Below are positions 42,990 through 54,100 of a stretch of DNA of 64,000 bases, one piece after another. The notes beneath the pieces were generated by a model. The model saw only the letters and a program-made list of their open reading frames with translations, searched no databases and was not told where the DNA came from. A program made the translations under genes and the position numbers. Position 1 is the stretch's first letter, and every line of letters starts with the position of its first letter. The DNA lies in assembly GCF_014323665.1 (NCBI RefSeq), contig NZ_JABVEB010000007.1:38196-102195 (forward strand), written 5' to 3'. The DNA comes from Actinomadura sp. HBU206391. GTDB taxonomy: Bacteria > Actinomycetota > Actinomycetes > Streptosporangiales > Streptosporangiaceae.

Positions 42990-44026
42990 CCGAAGTCACC
43001 ACCGCACCGCCGAGCAAGAGCCGCGGCCGGAGCCCGCGCCCCGAGCCGGGTGACGACGAGATCCTCGGGCTGGGGCAGATCTTCAGCAGGGGGCTCGGCG
43101 GCATCCCCGTCCTCCTGGTGCTGGCGTTCGGGCTCAGCCTGACCACCGATACATTCCTCACCGGCACCAACCTCGACAACCTAGGCCGCCAGGTCTCCAT
43201 CTACGCCATTCTCGGCGCGGCCCAGCTGATAGTGATCATCACTGCCGGGATCGACCTGTCGGTCGGTTCGGTGGTCGGCATCGCCGGAGTCGTCGCCGCC
43301 AAGGCGGTGTTCGAGACCACCGGTGGGCTGCCGATCTTGTGGGGGGTGCTGCTCGCGCTGGCCGTGGGCGCCCTGGCCGGATTGATCAACGGCGTGCTGG
43401 TCGCCGTGGTGCGGCTGCCGCCCTTCATCGTGACCCTGGGGATGATGGGGATCGCGCGCGGCGTGACCCTGCTCATCACCGACGGCCGGACCGTTCAGCC
43501 GCTGCCGGACGGCTTCTCCGAACTGGCCGGCGGGTCGATGCTCGGAATCGCGAACCTCACCTGGGTGATGCTGGCCGTCACGGTGGCGGTCGCGTTCTTC
43601 CTGCGGCGTACGGTGTGGGGCCGCTATCTGTACGCGGTCGGCTCCAACGCCGAGTCGGCCCGGCTGACCGGTGTGCCGGTGCGCGCGGTGCAGATCAGCG
43701 CCTACACGCTGAGCGGCCTCCTCGCCGCTCTCGCGGGCCTGCTGCTCGCCTCGCGGCTCGGCAACGGCGTGCCCACCGCGGGCACCGGCTACGAGCTGCA
43801 GGCCATCGCGGCCTGCGTGATCGGTGGCGCCAGCCTGTTCGGCGCCCGTGGCACCGCTCTCGGCGCGCTCGTCGGAGCCCTCATCGTGGGCACGCTCGAC
43901 AACGGCGGCACGCTTCTCGGCATCGATCCGTTCTGGCTCCAGATCCTCACAGGTGCGCTGATCCTCGTGGCGGTCGCCACCGAGCATCTGCAGAACCTGC
44001 GGGCGAAGGTTCGCGATCACCGGTGA
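42986..44026 (+). CDS. sugar ABC transporter permease (RbsC type)
   Basis: 346 residues, about nine to ten helices. Typical segments of the BPD_transp_2 family: AAQLIVIITAGIDLSVGSVVGIAG, NGVLVAVVRLPPFIVTLGMMGIARG, VGSNAESARLTGVPV, YELQAIAACVIGGASLFGARG. Start overlaps the ATPase stop by four bases. Forms the membrane channel of the importer. Confidence 0.94.
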   Translation: MTEVTTAPPSKSRGRSPRPEPGDDEILGLGQIFSRGLGGIPVLLVLAFGLSLTTDTFLTGTNLDNLGRQVSIYAILGAAQLIVIITAGIDLSVGSVVGIAGVVAAKAVFETTGGLPILWGVLLALAVGALAGLINGVLVAVVRLPPFIVTLGMMGIARGVTLLITDGRTVQPLPDGFSELAGGSMLGIANLTWVMLAVTVAVAFFLRRTVWGRYLYAVGSNAESARLTGVPVRAVQISAYTLSGLLAALAGLLLASRLGNGVPTAGTGYELQAIAACVIGGASLFGARGTALGALVGALIVGTLDNGGTLLGIDPFWLQILTGALILVAVATEHLQNLRAKVRDHR

Positions 44027-44045
44027 CCCGCGGTGGCCGGGAGGG

Positions 44046-45689
44046 TCAGGCGGTGGCATGTACGGCCTCCGCCGGCCCCCCGGCGTCGGCCGGCCCCCCG
44101 GCGTCGGCCGGCCCCCCGGCCTCGGCCCGCTCTGGCTCCGCCGGTTCGCCGGGCCCGGCCTCGGCCGCCTCGCCGCTGGGCCGTACGTGCCGCAGCAGGG
44201 TCACGGTCAGGAGGGCGACCACGACCAGGAGCGCGGCGCTGACGGCCGCGAGCGTGTGCATTCCGCTCGTGTAGGCCTCACGGGCGGGGCCGAGCAACTG
44301 CGCGCCCAGTCCCGCCGGCAGCTGCTCGGCCGCGGTGGTGGCGCCCGCCAGGGTGTCGCGGGCGGCCTTGGCCGCGTCGGCCGGGACACCGGCGGGAATG
44401 GCGTCGCTGATCTCGCTGCGGTAGAGGAGGGTGCCGAGGCTGCCCAGGACGGCGATGCCGAGTGCGAAGCCGAATTCCCCGCTGGTCTCGTTCATCGCGG
44501 CCGCCGACCCGGCCTTGGCGGGCGGGACGGATCCGACGATCAGGTCGGTGCCGAGCGTCACCAGCGGACCGGCGCCGAGGTTGATGACGGCGAACCCGGC
44601 CGCCACGGCCGCCAGCCCCGAGACCGTGTCGGCCCGCGCGATGATCAGTAGGCCGACCACCGAGACGGCCAGGCCGCCGCCGATGAGGTAGGCCGGGCGG
44701 ATCCGACGCGCGATCAGCGGGGACAGCAGGAAGCCCGCGACCGATCCGGCCGTCCCGGGGAGCATCCAGAGGCCCGCCCGCAGCGGCGACAGCCCCTGCA
44801 CCAGCTGGAGGTACTGCGTGATGAAGAACATGATCGCCCCCATCAGCATCGTGCCGAACATCAAGCCGCCCAGCGCGGTGCTGAACGTACGGTCCGCGAA
44901 CAGGCGCAGGTCCAGCAGGGGGTCGGCCAGCGTGCGCTGACGAGCCGCGAAGACCACGCCCATGGCGACACCGGCGACGACGGCCAGGACCGGGACGGTC
45001 TGCCAGCCGTTCTTGGCCAGCTCCTTGACGCCATAGATGAACGGCAGGATGGACGCCAGCGACAGGCCGACGCTGGTGAGGTCGAGCCGGCCGGCCGCGG
45101 TGTCGCGGTACTCAGGCAGCAGCGTCGGCGCGGTCACCAGCAGCACTGCCATGATCGGCACACCGATCAGGAACGCCGAGCCCCACCAGAAGTGGCCCAG
45201 CAGCGCCCCGCCGACCAGCGGGCCGATGGCCGCGCCGGAGATGAAGCACACGAGCCACACGCTGATGGCGACGGCCCGCTGCCTGGGGTCGCGGAACATA
45301 TTGCTGATCAACCCCAGGGTCGAGGGCGCCAGCGTCGCGCCGGCGATCCCGAGCAGCGCGCGGGCGGCGATCAGCATGCCGGGACCGGTGGAGTAGGCCG
45401 CCAGGACCGAGGCGACGGCGAACCCGGTCGCGCCGATCAGCAGCAGTCTGCGGCGGCCGATCCGGTCGCCCAGAGTGCCCATCGTGATCAGGAAGCCGGA
45501 CAGCATGAATCCGTAGACATCCATGATCCACAACTGCTGTGTGCTGCTCGCACCCAGGTCGGCGCTCAGGTGCGGCAGCGCCAGCAGCAGGACGAAGACG
45601 TCGATCGATATGAGCAGGGTCGGCAGGGCGAGCACGGCCAGCCCGATCCATTCCCGCCGCCCGGCCCCGGTCGCGGTGCCTGTGTCCAT
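44046..45689 (-). CDS. MFS drug exporter, DHA2 (14-helix) type
   Basis: 547 residues. DHA2 family antiporter: motif A region MGTLGDRIGRRRLLLIG, motif C GAAIGPLVGGALLGHFWWG, LWIMDVYGFMLSGFLITMG in helix 2. Fourteen hydrophobic segments can be counted. The cytosolic tail carries Gly-Gly-Pro-Ala-Asp-Ala repeats coded by 15-bp DNA repeats. ATG 45689 follows GAGGAG. Likely exports a toxic compound by proton antiport; substrate unknown. Divergent from the YciI/sigma pair. Confidence 0.92.
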   Translation of the reverse strand: MDTGTATGAGRREWIGLAVLALPTLLISIDVFVLLLALPHLSADLGASSTQQLWIMDVYGFMLSGFLITMGTLGDRIGRRRLLLIGATGFAVASVLAAYSTGPGMLIAARALLGIAGATLAPSTLGLISNMFRDPRQRAVAISVWLVCFISGAAIGPLVGGALLGHFWWGSAFLIGVPIMAVLLVTAPTLLPEYRDTAAGRLDLTSVGLSLASILPFIYGVKELAKNGWQTVPVLAVVAGVAMGVVFAARQRTLADPLLDLRLFADRTFSTALGGLMFGTMLMGAIMFFITQYLQLVQGLSPLRAGLWMLPGTAGSVAGFLLSPLIARRIRPAYLIGGGLAVSVVGLLIIARADTVSGLAAVAAGFAVINLGAGPLVTLGTDLIVGSVPPAKAGSAAAMNETSGEFGFALGIAVLGSLGTLLYRSEISDAIPAGVPADAAKAARDTLAGATTAAEQLPAGLGAQLLGPAREAYTSGMHTLAAVSAALLVVVALLTVTLLRHVRPSGEAAEAGPGEPAEPERAEAGGPADAGGPADAGGPAEAVHATA

Positions 45690-45907
45690 GTCGGGCTCCT
45701 CTGGTCGCGTCGGTGGGCGCCCGGTGTGAGCGCCCTTCGCAGATCGGTCGGAGCGGCCGGGAGGTTCTCGACATCGGTGTCGCATGTTCGCGGAGAAGAT
45801 CTGATCCCGCGGACGGGGACGGCTCTCGGCTTGCCACCCCGCTGAGGCGCTGCCTAACATCCGCAGTCTCTGCCGCAGTCCAGGTGCCGAAACGTGAGGA
45901 TTAAGCC

Positions 45908-46257
45908 ATGAAATACATGCTTTTGATCTACAACAACCCCGAATCGCTGGCCGCGCAGGACATCGACGGGCTGATGCGAGAGGTCGACGTCCTCATGGGC
46001 GAACTGGCCGAGTCGGGGGAGTGGGTCGGCGGCGAGGCGCTGGCCGAGCCGGCGCACACCAGGACGGTCAGAGTGCGAGACGGCGTCCCGGCGACCACGG
46101 ACGGGCCCTTCGCCGAGGCCAAGGAGCAGCTGGCCGGCTACTGCGTGGTCGAGTGCGAGACCCTCGAGCGCGCGACCGAGATCGCCGCGCGCTGGCCGGA
46201 CGCCCGCTACGGCGCCATGGAGGTGCGGCCGATCCTGGACACCGGCGACGTGGGGTC

Positions 46258-46261
<4 letters not shown>
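45908..46261 (+). CDS. YciI-family (DGPF domain) protein
   Basis: 117 residues. YCII fold: KYMLLIYNNPES, ESGEWVGGEAL, and the signature TDGPFAEAKEQLAGYCVVECETLERATEIAARWPDA ending in MEVRPI. DGPF proteins are almost always encoded with ECF42 sigma factors, as here. Stop overlaps the sigma start. Ribosome site weak (GAGGATTAAGCC). Confidence 0.93.
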
Positions 46262-47511
<1,250 letters not shown>

Positions 47512-47644
47512 ACGAGATCACCGAGTCCTCCCGGCGGCCCTGGCCTCGGTAGAATCGCGAACAGGTCCCCGAGTGCGGGGCCCGCGGCGGTGGGGCCCGC
47601 CGCCCCCGTGACCGGGGACGACCGCGGTGTTCCGCCAACGGTCC

Positions 47645-47674
47645 CTACCAGGGATTCGTCGTTCTGGTAGGAGG
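47645..47674 (+). promoter_or_regulatory. hairpin abutting the crcB ribosome site
   Basis: CTACCAG (47645-47651) pairs with CTGGTAG (47664-47670) across a 12-base loop, and the ribosome site GGAGG begins at its right edge. When folded it could hinder initiation of the fluoride exporter gene. I could not fit the fluoride riboswitch consensus to the 160 bp upstream. Confidence 0.45.
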
Positions 47675-47678
47675 CACC

Positions 47679-48284
47679 ATGCCCGACCCCATCACTCCCG
47701 CGAACACCGGCCGTCCGCGCGGTCCGGCGGGATCGCCCGACGGCGTGTCGGCGCGCGAGTCCGGCGGCCCTCGGGGCCCTAGCCGGCCGACGCGCCGCGT
47801 GCCGTGGGCCACTCTGGCGGCCGTCTCGGCGGGCGGGGCGCTCGGGGCACTGGCCCGCCACGGCCTGTCGGTCGCCCTCCCCGCCGCGCCCGGTTCGTTC
47901 GCGTGGGCGACGTTCCTGATCAACGTGTCCGGTTGCCTGCTGATCGGCGCCCTGATGTTCGCGATCACCGAGGTGTGGCAGGCGCCCGCGCCGGCCCGCC
48001 CGTTCCTCGGGGTGGGGGTGCTGGGCGGGTTCACCACCTTCTCCACCTACATCGTCGACGTCCAGCGCGGCGTGGACTCGGGGTCGCCTGGCGTCGCGGT
48101 GGCCTACCTGGCGGGCACCGTGGTCACCGCGCTGGCCGCCGTGTACGCCGGCGACCGGGTGACCCGGCTGATCGCCCGCCGGCACCGCAGGCCCTGGATC
48201 TCCGCGGGCGATGGTCAGGCCGCCGCCGGGCACAGGGTCGCTGAGAGAGTCCACCGTGACGGCGGACATGGGAGGGAGCGGTGA
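47679..48284 (+). CDS. crcB: fluoride exporter FluC/CrcB, first subunit
   Basis: 201 residues; four membrane helices with a longer N-terminal disordered part (about 45 residues) and C-terminal tail than usual. Family marks: [29 protein letters not shown], the fluoride-path motif [12 protein letters not shown]. FluC proteins form dual-topology dimers; two paralogues in one operon normally make a heterodimer. Ribosome site TAGGAGG. Confidence 0.94.
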   Translation: MPDPITPANTGRPRGPAGSPDGVSARESGGPRGPSRPTRRVPWATLAAVSAGGALGALARHGLSVALPAAPGSFAWATFLINVSGCLLIGALMFAITEVWQAPAPARPFLGVGVLGGFTTFSTYIVDVQRGVDSGSPGVAVAYLAGTVVTALAAVYAGDRVTRLIARRHRRPWISAGDGQAAAGHRVAERVHRDGGHGRER

Positions 48285-48646
48285 TGAAGCTGGAAGGCCC
48301 GGCCGTCCGCCTGACGGTCTTCGTCGGCGAGACCGACCAGTGGCACCACCGGCCGCTCTACCACGAGATCGTGCATCGGGCCCATGCCGCCGGCCTGGCC
48401 GGGGCGAGCGTACTGCGCGGCATCGAGGGTTACGGAGCGTCGAGCCGGATCCACACCACCCGGATCCTGTCGCTGTCGGACGACCTGCCCGTCGCGGTCG
48501 TCATCGTCGACACGGAGGACAAGATCAATTCCTTCCTGCCCGAGCTCGACGAGCTCGTTCTGGAGGGCCTGGCGATCATCGATCCGGTGCGGGTGATCCG
48601 CTATGGAGGACGGTCCGCGGAGCCCGGCGGGCAGGGGACCCGATGA
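48284..48646 (+). CDS. DUF190 protein
   Basis: 120 residues with PII-like fold: [80 protein letters not shown]190 proteins are regularly encoded with CrcB and may regulate the channel in a PII-like way. ATG 48284 was chosen over GTG 48281 for its spacing from GGGAGGGAG. Overlaps both neighbours. Confidence 0.9.
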   Translation: MKLEGPAVRLTVFVGETDQWHHRPLYHEIVHRAHAAGLAGASVLRGIEGYGASSRIHTTRILSLSDDLPVAVVIVDTEDKINSFLPELDELVLEGLAIIDPVRVIRYGGRSAEPGGQGTR

Positions 48647-49017
48647 CACTGTTGCTCGTGGCGCTCGGCGCCGCGGTGGGTGCGCCGCTGCGGTACGTGG
48701 CCGACCGGATGGTGCAGACACGTCATGACAGCGCGTTCCCCTGGGGCACGTTCGCCGTCAACGTCGCGGGGTCGGCGCTGCTGGGGTTCCTGGCCGCCCT
48801 GCCCGCCGGCAGTGGCCTGATGGCGTTGGCCGGCACGGGGTTCTGCGGAGCGCTCACGACCTATTCGACCTTCGGGTACGAGACCCTGCGACTGGCCGAG
48901 GGGGGCGCCCGCGCCTACGCGGTGCTGAACGTGGCCGGATCCATCGCCGCGGGCCTCGGCGCCGCCTATTGCGGCATGGCCGTCGCCCACGTCGTCACCG
49001 GCGGCGGCCCCTGGTGA
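48643..49017 (+). CDS. crcB: fluoride exporter FluC/CrcB, second subunit
   Basis: 124 residues, four helices. [34 protein letters not shown] with the key Asn, [17 protein letters not shown] (fluoride-path Thr/Ser motif). Last gene of a three-gene fluoride resistance operon. Confidence 0.94.
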   Translation: MTLLLVALGAAVGAPLRYVADRMVQTRHDSAFPWGTFAVNVAGSALLGFLAALPAGSGLMALAGTGFCGALTTYSTFGYETLRLAEGGARAYAVLNVAGSIAAGLGAAYCGMAVAHVVTGGGPW

Positions 49018-49065
49018 CCCGGCCGGTGACCGATGTACCGGTGACCGATGTACTGGGGATCGATG

Positions 49066-49111
49066 CCCTGGGCCATCCCCGCGGCGTCGGCGCCGCGGGG
49101 ATGGCCCAGGG
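49066..49111. terminator. 21-bp perfect hairpin between crcB and SGNH gene
   Basis: CCCTGGGCCATCCCCGCGGC and one more base pair exactly with 49091-49111, leaving the loop TCGG. It lies between convergent transcription units; a strong bidirectional terminator. Confidence 0.85.
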
Positions 49112-49149
49112 GGTATGGCCTGCGATCAACAAGCGGATCAGCAGGAGCA

Positions 49150-50457
49150 TCAGAGCGTGCGCGGATCGATGGCCCTGGCGATGGCCTTCATGCCGGCGTC
49201 GTTCGGGTGCAGGTTGTCTCCCGAGTTGTAGGCGGGCGACAGCGCGTCCGGATCGCCGGCGTCGGCGAGGACCTTGTCGACGTCGACCACCGCGTCGTAT
49301 TCGCCGCTGTGGCGGATCCACTGGTTGACGGCGTCGCGGACCTTCTCGTGTTCTCCGGCCTCGTCGTAGTAGGGCTCGGCGCCCTTGAACGGCGGCAGGG
49401 TAGCGCCAATGATCTTGATGCCACGGGAGTGCGCGGCGCGGATCAGGGCCCGGTGCCCCTCGATGAGCCGTGGCGCGGTCATCAAGGGGAACGCACCACA
49501 GCCGAAGTCGCGATCGCCGAGGCCGATGTCGTTCGTGCCCAGCAAGACGATCACCGAGCGTACCGAGGGCCGGTCGGCCACGTCGCGGGCGAACCGCGTG
49601 AGGCCCTTCTCGCCGGCGATGCAGAGCGAGTCGGTGAGCAGCATGTTCCCGCCGATCCCTGCGTTGAGCACGCCCATCGGCCTGTGGGCGCCGGTGAGCC
49701 GCTCGGCCAACTCGTCCGGAAAGCGGTTGTCGGCGCCAGGTGTGGAGCCGAACCCGTCGGTGATGGAGTCGCCGAACGTCACCACGGTGCCGTCGGCCCG
49801 GTGTGCTCCACCGGCGACGTCCACGCCGGTCAGGTAGTACCAGGAGTGGCTGGTCTCGCCGGCGAACGCGCCGGCGTCCTGGTCGAACCGGCGGTCACCG
49901 GTGGCGCGGTAGGTCGTCGTCAATCCGAGCTCGTGGAAGGTGGCGGGCCCGGTGGGCTTCGCGAAGTAGAGCGTGACCGTCAGCTTCTCCAGCGGCGCGG
50001 TCACCAGCCACGCGGCATCGGAGGTCGCATCGCGGCCGGCCGGAATCGTCGTGGACGCCGAGCGGCCGAAGGTCACCCGGCGTACCGTGCCGGGCCGGAT
50101 CGCCGCGCCGTGGCCGGCCTTGGCGATGGTCGCCCCGGCGACGCGCAGCGGACCGGTGCCGTACCGGTTGGACAGCCGGATCCGCACCCGTGAGCCACCG
50201 GTGGTGACCCGGACGACCTGCCGCACCGACTGGTCGGCGGTGAATCCCGGGATCGACCAGTTGGGGCCGTCCCATGGTGTGCCGACCGCCGGCTTGTGCT
50301 GGGAGGCCGACCAGGCGCCGGACCAGGCGCCGGACCTGTCACGGCCGGTCTCTGCGCGGTCGCCGGAGGCGGCGGCGGAACCGGTAGGAACGGCCAGCGC
50401 CGCCACCACTGTCACCGCGGCCATGGACGCGAAGGTTCGAAATCTTGAAGCGTTCAC
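49150..50457 (-). CDS. secreted SGNH/GDSL hydrolase
   Basis: 435 residues. Signal peptide (MAAVTVVAALAVPTGSAAAS), a beta-sandwich-like N-terminal domain (VRQVVRVTTGGSRVRIRLSNRYG) and an SGNH esterase domain: block I FGDSITDGFG, Gly block NAGIGGN, Asn block LLGTNDIG, and the Asp/His pair in DNLHPND. This architecture is common for actinomycete extracellular esterases acting on polysaccharide or lipid esters. GTG start with AAAGGA upstream. Confidence 0.92.
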   Translation of the reverse strand: MNASRFRTFASMAAVTVVAALAVPTGSAAASGDRAETGRDRSGAWSGAWSASQHKPAVGTPWDGPNWSIPGFTADQSVRQVVRVTTGGSRVRIRLSNRYGTGPLRVAGATIAKAGHGAAIRPGTVRRVTFGRSASTTIPAGRDATSDAAWLVTAPLEKLTVTLYFAKPTGPATFHELGLTTTYRATGDRRFDQDAGAFAGETSHSWYYLTGVDVAGGAHRADGTVVTFGDSITDGFGSTPGADNRFPDELAERLTGAHRPMGVLNAGIGGNMLLTDSLCIAGEKGLTRFARDVADRPSVRSVIVLLGTNDIGLGDRDFGCGAFPLMTAPRLIEGHRALIRAAHSRGIKIIGATLPPFKGAEPYYDEAGEHEKVRDAVNQWIRHSGEYDAVVDVDKVLADAGDPDALSPAYNSGDNLHPNDAGMKAIARAIDPRTL

Positions 50458-50552
50458 CAGGATGTCCTTTCAGCAGAACGTCCGACCGTGCGGGGGCCGG
50501 CGTCGTCGTCTCCGAGCCGCCGCCGGCCCCGCGTGGTCGGTGCGGGCACGGA

Positions 50553-50963
50553 TCAGGCCTGCTCGGGCGCCGCGGACATGTCCATGTAGATGACGTCCCA
50601 CAGGTGCCCGTCGGGGTCCTGGAAGTTGCGTCCGTACAGGAAGCCCAGGTCGCGGGGGTCATCGGCGTGCCGTCCGCCGGACGCGAGGGCCTTGTCGGCC
50701 AGCTCGTCCACCCGCTGCCTGCTGTCGACGCCCAGCGCCATGATCGCCTCGGTCGTCGTGGTGGCGTCGGCGATCTCCTTGTCGGTGAAGGTCTTGAAGT
50801 ACGGCTCCACCAGCAGCATCACGTAGATGTCGGCGGTGACGACCACGCATTCCATGTTCTCGTCGGCGAAATCCTCGTTGAGGGCGAAACCCAGCTCGGA
50901 GAAGAATCGCTTGGAGACGGCGAGATCCTTCACAGGGAGGTTGATGAAGATCTTCGTGGACAT
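50553..50963 (-). CDS. VOC-family (glyoxalase-like) protein
   Basis: 136 residues with two beta-alpha-beta-beta-beta repeats: INLPVKDLAVSKRFFSELGF and DVIYMDMS with FQDPDGHLWDV. Matches the small VOC proteins (YycE/PhnB-like) of unknown substrate; the Glu/His metal pattern is only partly present (DPDGHLW). Ribosome site GAAAGGC. Divergent from the AAA gene. Confidence 0.88.
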   Translation of the reverse strand: MSTKIFINLPVKDLAVSKRFFSELGFALNEDFADENMECVVVTADIYVMLLVEPYFKTFTDKEIADATTTTEAIMALGVDSRQRVDELADKALASGGRHADDPRDLGFLYGRNFQDPDGHLWDVIYMDMSAAPEQA

Positions 50964-51165
50964 TTCGGGTGCCTTTCTCGGTGCCGTTCGGCCACCGGAT
51001 CCGACCGGATCCTCAGCCGTTTCCCCGAAGGCGCGAGACGTGGACTAGCGCGCGCCAGACCGGATCTCGCGGTCTGGCGGTCTCGCGCGCTCAGCCCTCG
51101 CTGTCCGACCCGTTCGATACGTTCTTGTGTGCCATGTCCACCCACGGAGCGACGGCAGGCCGGAA

Positions 51166-54100
51166 ATGACACCTGCGATCATCGGGCGGGACCATCCCGC
51201 CGGTGTTCTTCGTGCTGAGATCGGCCGGGCGGCCGACAGCCACGGTGGGCTGCTCCTCGTCACGGGAGAGGCCGGAATCGGCAAGACCACGCTGGTCACC
51301 GGGGCCATGGACGAGGCCCGGCGGCTCGGCGCGCTGGTACTGAGCGGATCCTGCTGGGACTCCGAGAGCGCGCCCGGTCACTGGCCGTGGGTTCAGGTGG
51401 TCCGGGGCCTGCGCCGGAGCGCCACCCCCGAGGAATGGGCGGCGGCCGAGTCGGCCGCGGGCGGCGGCCTGTCGGTGATGCTCGGAGAGTCGTCGGGCGC
51501 CGAGGCGGCCGAGGCCTTTCGGCTGTACGACGCGGTGACCACCGCGCTGGTGTCGGTCTCGCAGAGCCGCCCGCTCGTGGTCGTGATCGACGACCTGCAC
51601 TGGGCCGACGCCGCGTCGGTCAAGCTGCTGGAGTTCGCGGCCCGGCACACCTGGTTCGAGCGGCTGCTGCTCGTGGGCACGTACCGGGACGTCGAGGTGG
51701 AGTCGGCCGAACACCCGCTGCGGCCGTTGATGCTGTCGCTGGTGGCCAAGGCCACGACGGTGACGCTGACGGGTCTGAGCCGTGACGAGGTCGGTGCGCT
51801 GATGACCCGTACGGCGGGTCACGAGCCGGACGGCGACCTGGTCACCGAGGTGCACCGCCGCACCGGCGGCAACCCGTTCTTCGTGGAGCAGACGGCCCGG
51901 TTGTGGCTCAGCGGCAGCGCGGTCACCGCGATCGCGCCGGGCGTGCGCGACGCCGTGCAGCGGCGGTTGTCACTGCTGCCCGCGCCGGTCGCCCGGATCC
52001 TCGCGGTGGCGGCCACGCTCGGCCGGGAGTTCCACCGTCAGGTGCTCGCGGGCACCGCGGCGGCGCCCGTTCCGCAGGTCGACCGGCTGCTCGATCAGGC
52101 GGTGGCCGCCCGGCTCGTGGTGACCCTCGGCTCCGGCCGGTTCGCGTTCGCGCACGATCTGGTCCGCGAGACGCTCTACGACTCGCTCGACGAGGCACAG
52201 GCGCGCCGGCATCACGCCGCCGCCGTCCGAGCCATCGACCGTTCCTCCGCCCTCACCGAGAGGGTCTTGCCGGCCGAGCTGGCCCGGCACGCCTACCTCG
52301 CCGGAGACGACCTCGAACCCGCCCGAGCGGTGGACCATCTGCTGGCCGCGGCACGCGACGCCGACCGCCGGCTCGCCGTGGAGGAGTCGGTCGGGCACTA
52401 CCGCCGGGCACTGGAACGCGCCGACGCGCTCGAACCTCGAAGGCAGGCCACGATCTCGCTCGATCTCGGCCGAGAGCTGTTCCACGCCGGTGATCGAGGC
52501 GATGCCTGGCAGGCCTTCGAAGCCGCCGCCGCACTCAGCCGCGAGCTCGACGACCAGGAGTTGCTGGCGCGCGTGGCGCTCACCCTGTACTCCTACGAGG
52601 ACTGCGGCGGCGAAAAGGGCCGGCTGCGGGCCGACCTCCTGACCGAGGCGCACGGCAAGCTCGTTCTCGGGGGCGCGGCCCCGCCCCGCCCGCTGCCGCT
52701 CGACCGCCTCGCGCAGGAGCTGGCCGTCCACGCCGCCGGGCTGGCGCGGCGCACGGGCGACGACGAGGCTCTCGCCTTCAGCCTGTGGGCCCGCCATGAC
52801 GTCATCTGGGGCCCGGGCACCGCAGCCGAGCGGGAGGAGCTCACCGATGAGATGACCGAGCTGGCACGCCGCATCTCCGACCACGACATGGAGCACTTCG
52901 CGTCGTCACTGCGGTGGGTGGCACTGCTGGAGCAGGGCGACCCCCGCTACCTCGACCAGTACCACGCGTTCATCGCCCTGGCCGAACGCGAGGCTCTTCC
53001 GCGCTTCAAGTTCGCCTCGGTCATCGACCAGAGCATCATCACCGGCCTGCAGGGCCGCTTCGCCGAGGCGGAGGCCCTCATCGACCGGGCGGTGCTGCTC
53101 TCCGAGGACGATCACGGCGGCGTCGTGGACATGGTCAACCACCTTCGCTGGGCGCTCTGGCTGCTTCAGGGCCGGTACGACGAGTTGGCGGCCCTGCACC
53201 GATCACTCGGCGAGCGCGGGCTTCCCTACCCGCACCTGCTGGAGGCCGTCACAGCGGTGCAGGGAGGGAATCTCGACGTCGCGCTACGGCACTACACCGA
53301 GCTGGCGGACGCCGATGAGCCGTATCCGCGTGGTGTCATGCCGCTGTGGCTGAGGTTCCAGGCCCAGGTCGCGGCCGCGACACGGAAACCGGAGCTGTGC
53401 GAACGGGCGCGCGCCGATCTGGCTCCGTACGCCGGCCAGTGGGCGCTGTCGGTGTACGGGTGCGAGATCAGCGGACCGATGGACCTGTGGTCGGCCCTCG
53501 TCGACGCCGCCCAGGAGCGCTGGGACGACGCGATCGACGGATACACCGCCGCCTACCGGTCCGCCGACCGGCTGCGGGCGCGGCCGTGGTCGATCGAGGC
53601 GCGGAGCCGGCTCGCCGAGGCACTCCTGGCACGCGGCTCCGCCGGTGACGCCGACACCGCGGCCGAGCTCCTCGACGAGGTGGGGCGTGAGGCGGCCGAG
53701 ATCGGTATGCGGCACATCGTCGAGCGAGTGAAGAACATTCGTGCCGGGGCCGAGCCCGCCGGCGCGGAGGGTTCCACGGCCTCGGCTGATGTCCCCGCAG
53801 CCTCCGCCGCCGGGTCGGCTGCTTCCACGGCTTCCGCGGTCGCCGCCGACGGGCGGCAGGCCGGCGAGTTCCGGTTCGACGGTCAGGTCTGGTCGCTGCG
53901 GTACGGCGGTCGCGGGGTTCACATGCCCGATGCCAAGGGCCTGCATGATCTGCATCTCCTGCTCGGACGACCGGGCACGGACATCCCGGCCGTACAGCTC
54001 CTGAATCCCGAAGGCGGTGCGATCGTCGTGGCCGCGCGGCGCATGGGCGGCGACGACGTGCTCGACGACGAGGCCAAGGCGCAGTACAGGCGTCGCCTCA

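Noticed and set aside
47520..47678. Fluoride (crcB) riboswitch expected before the FluC operon
   Set aside because: I could not place the conserved GATG and CTGATG/CTCCTAC elements in order; only a local hairpin is clear.
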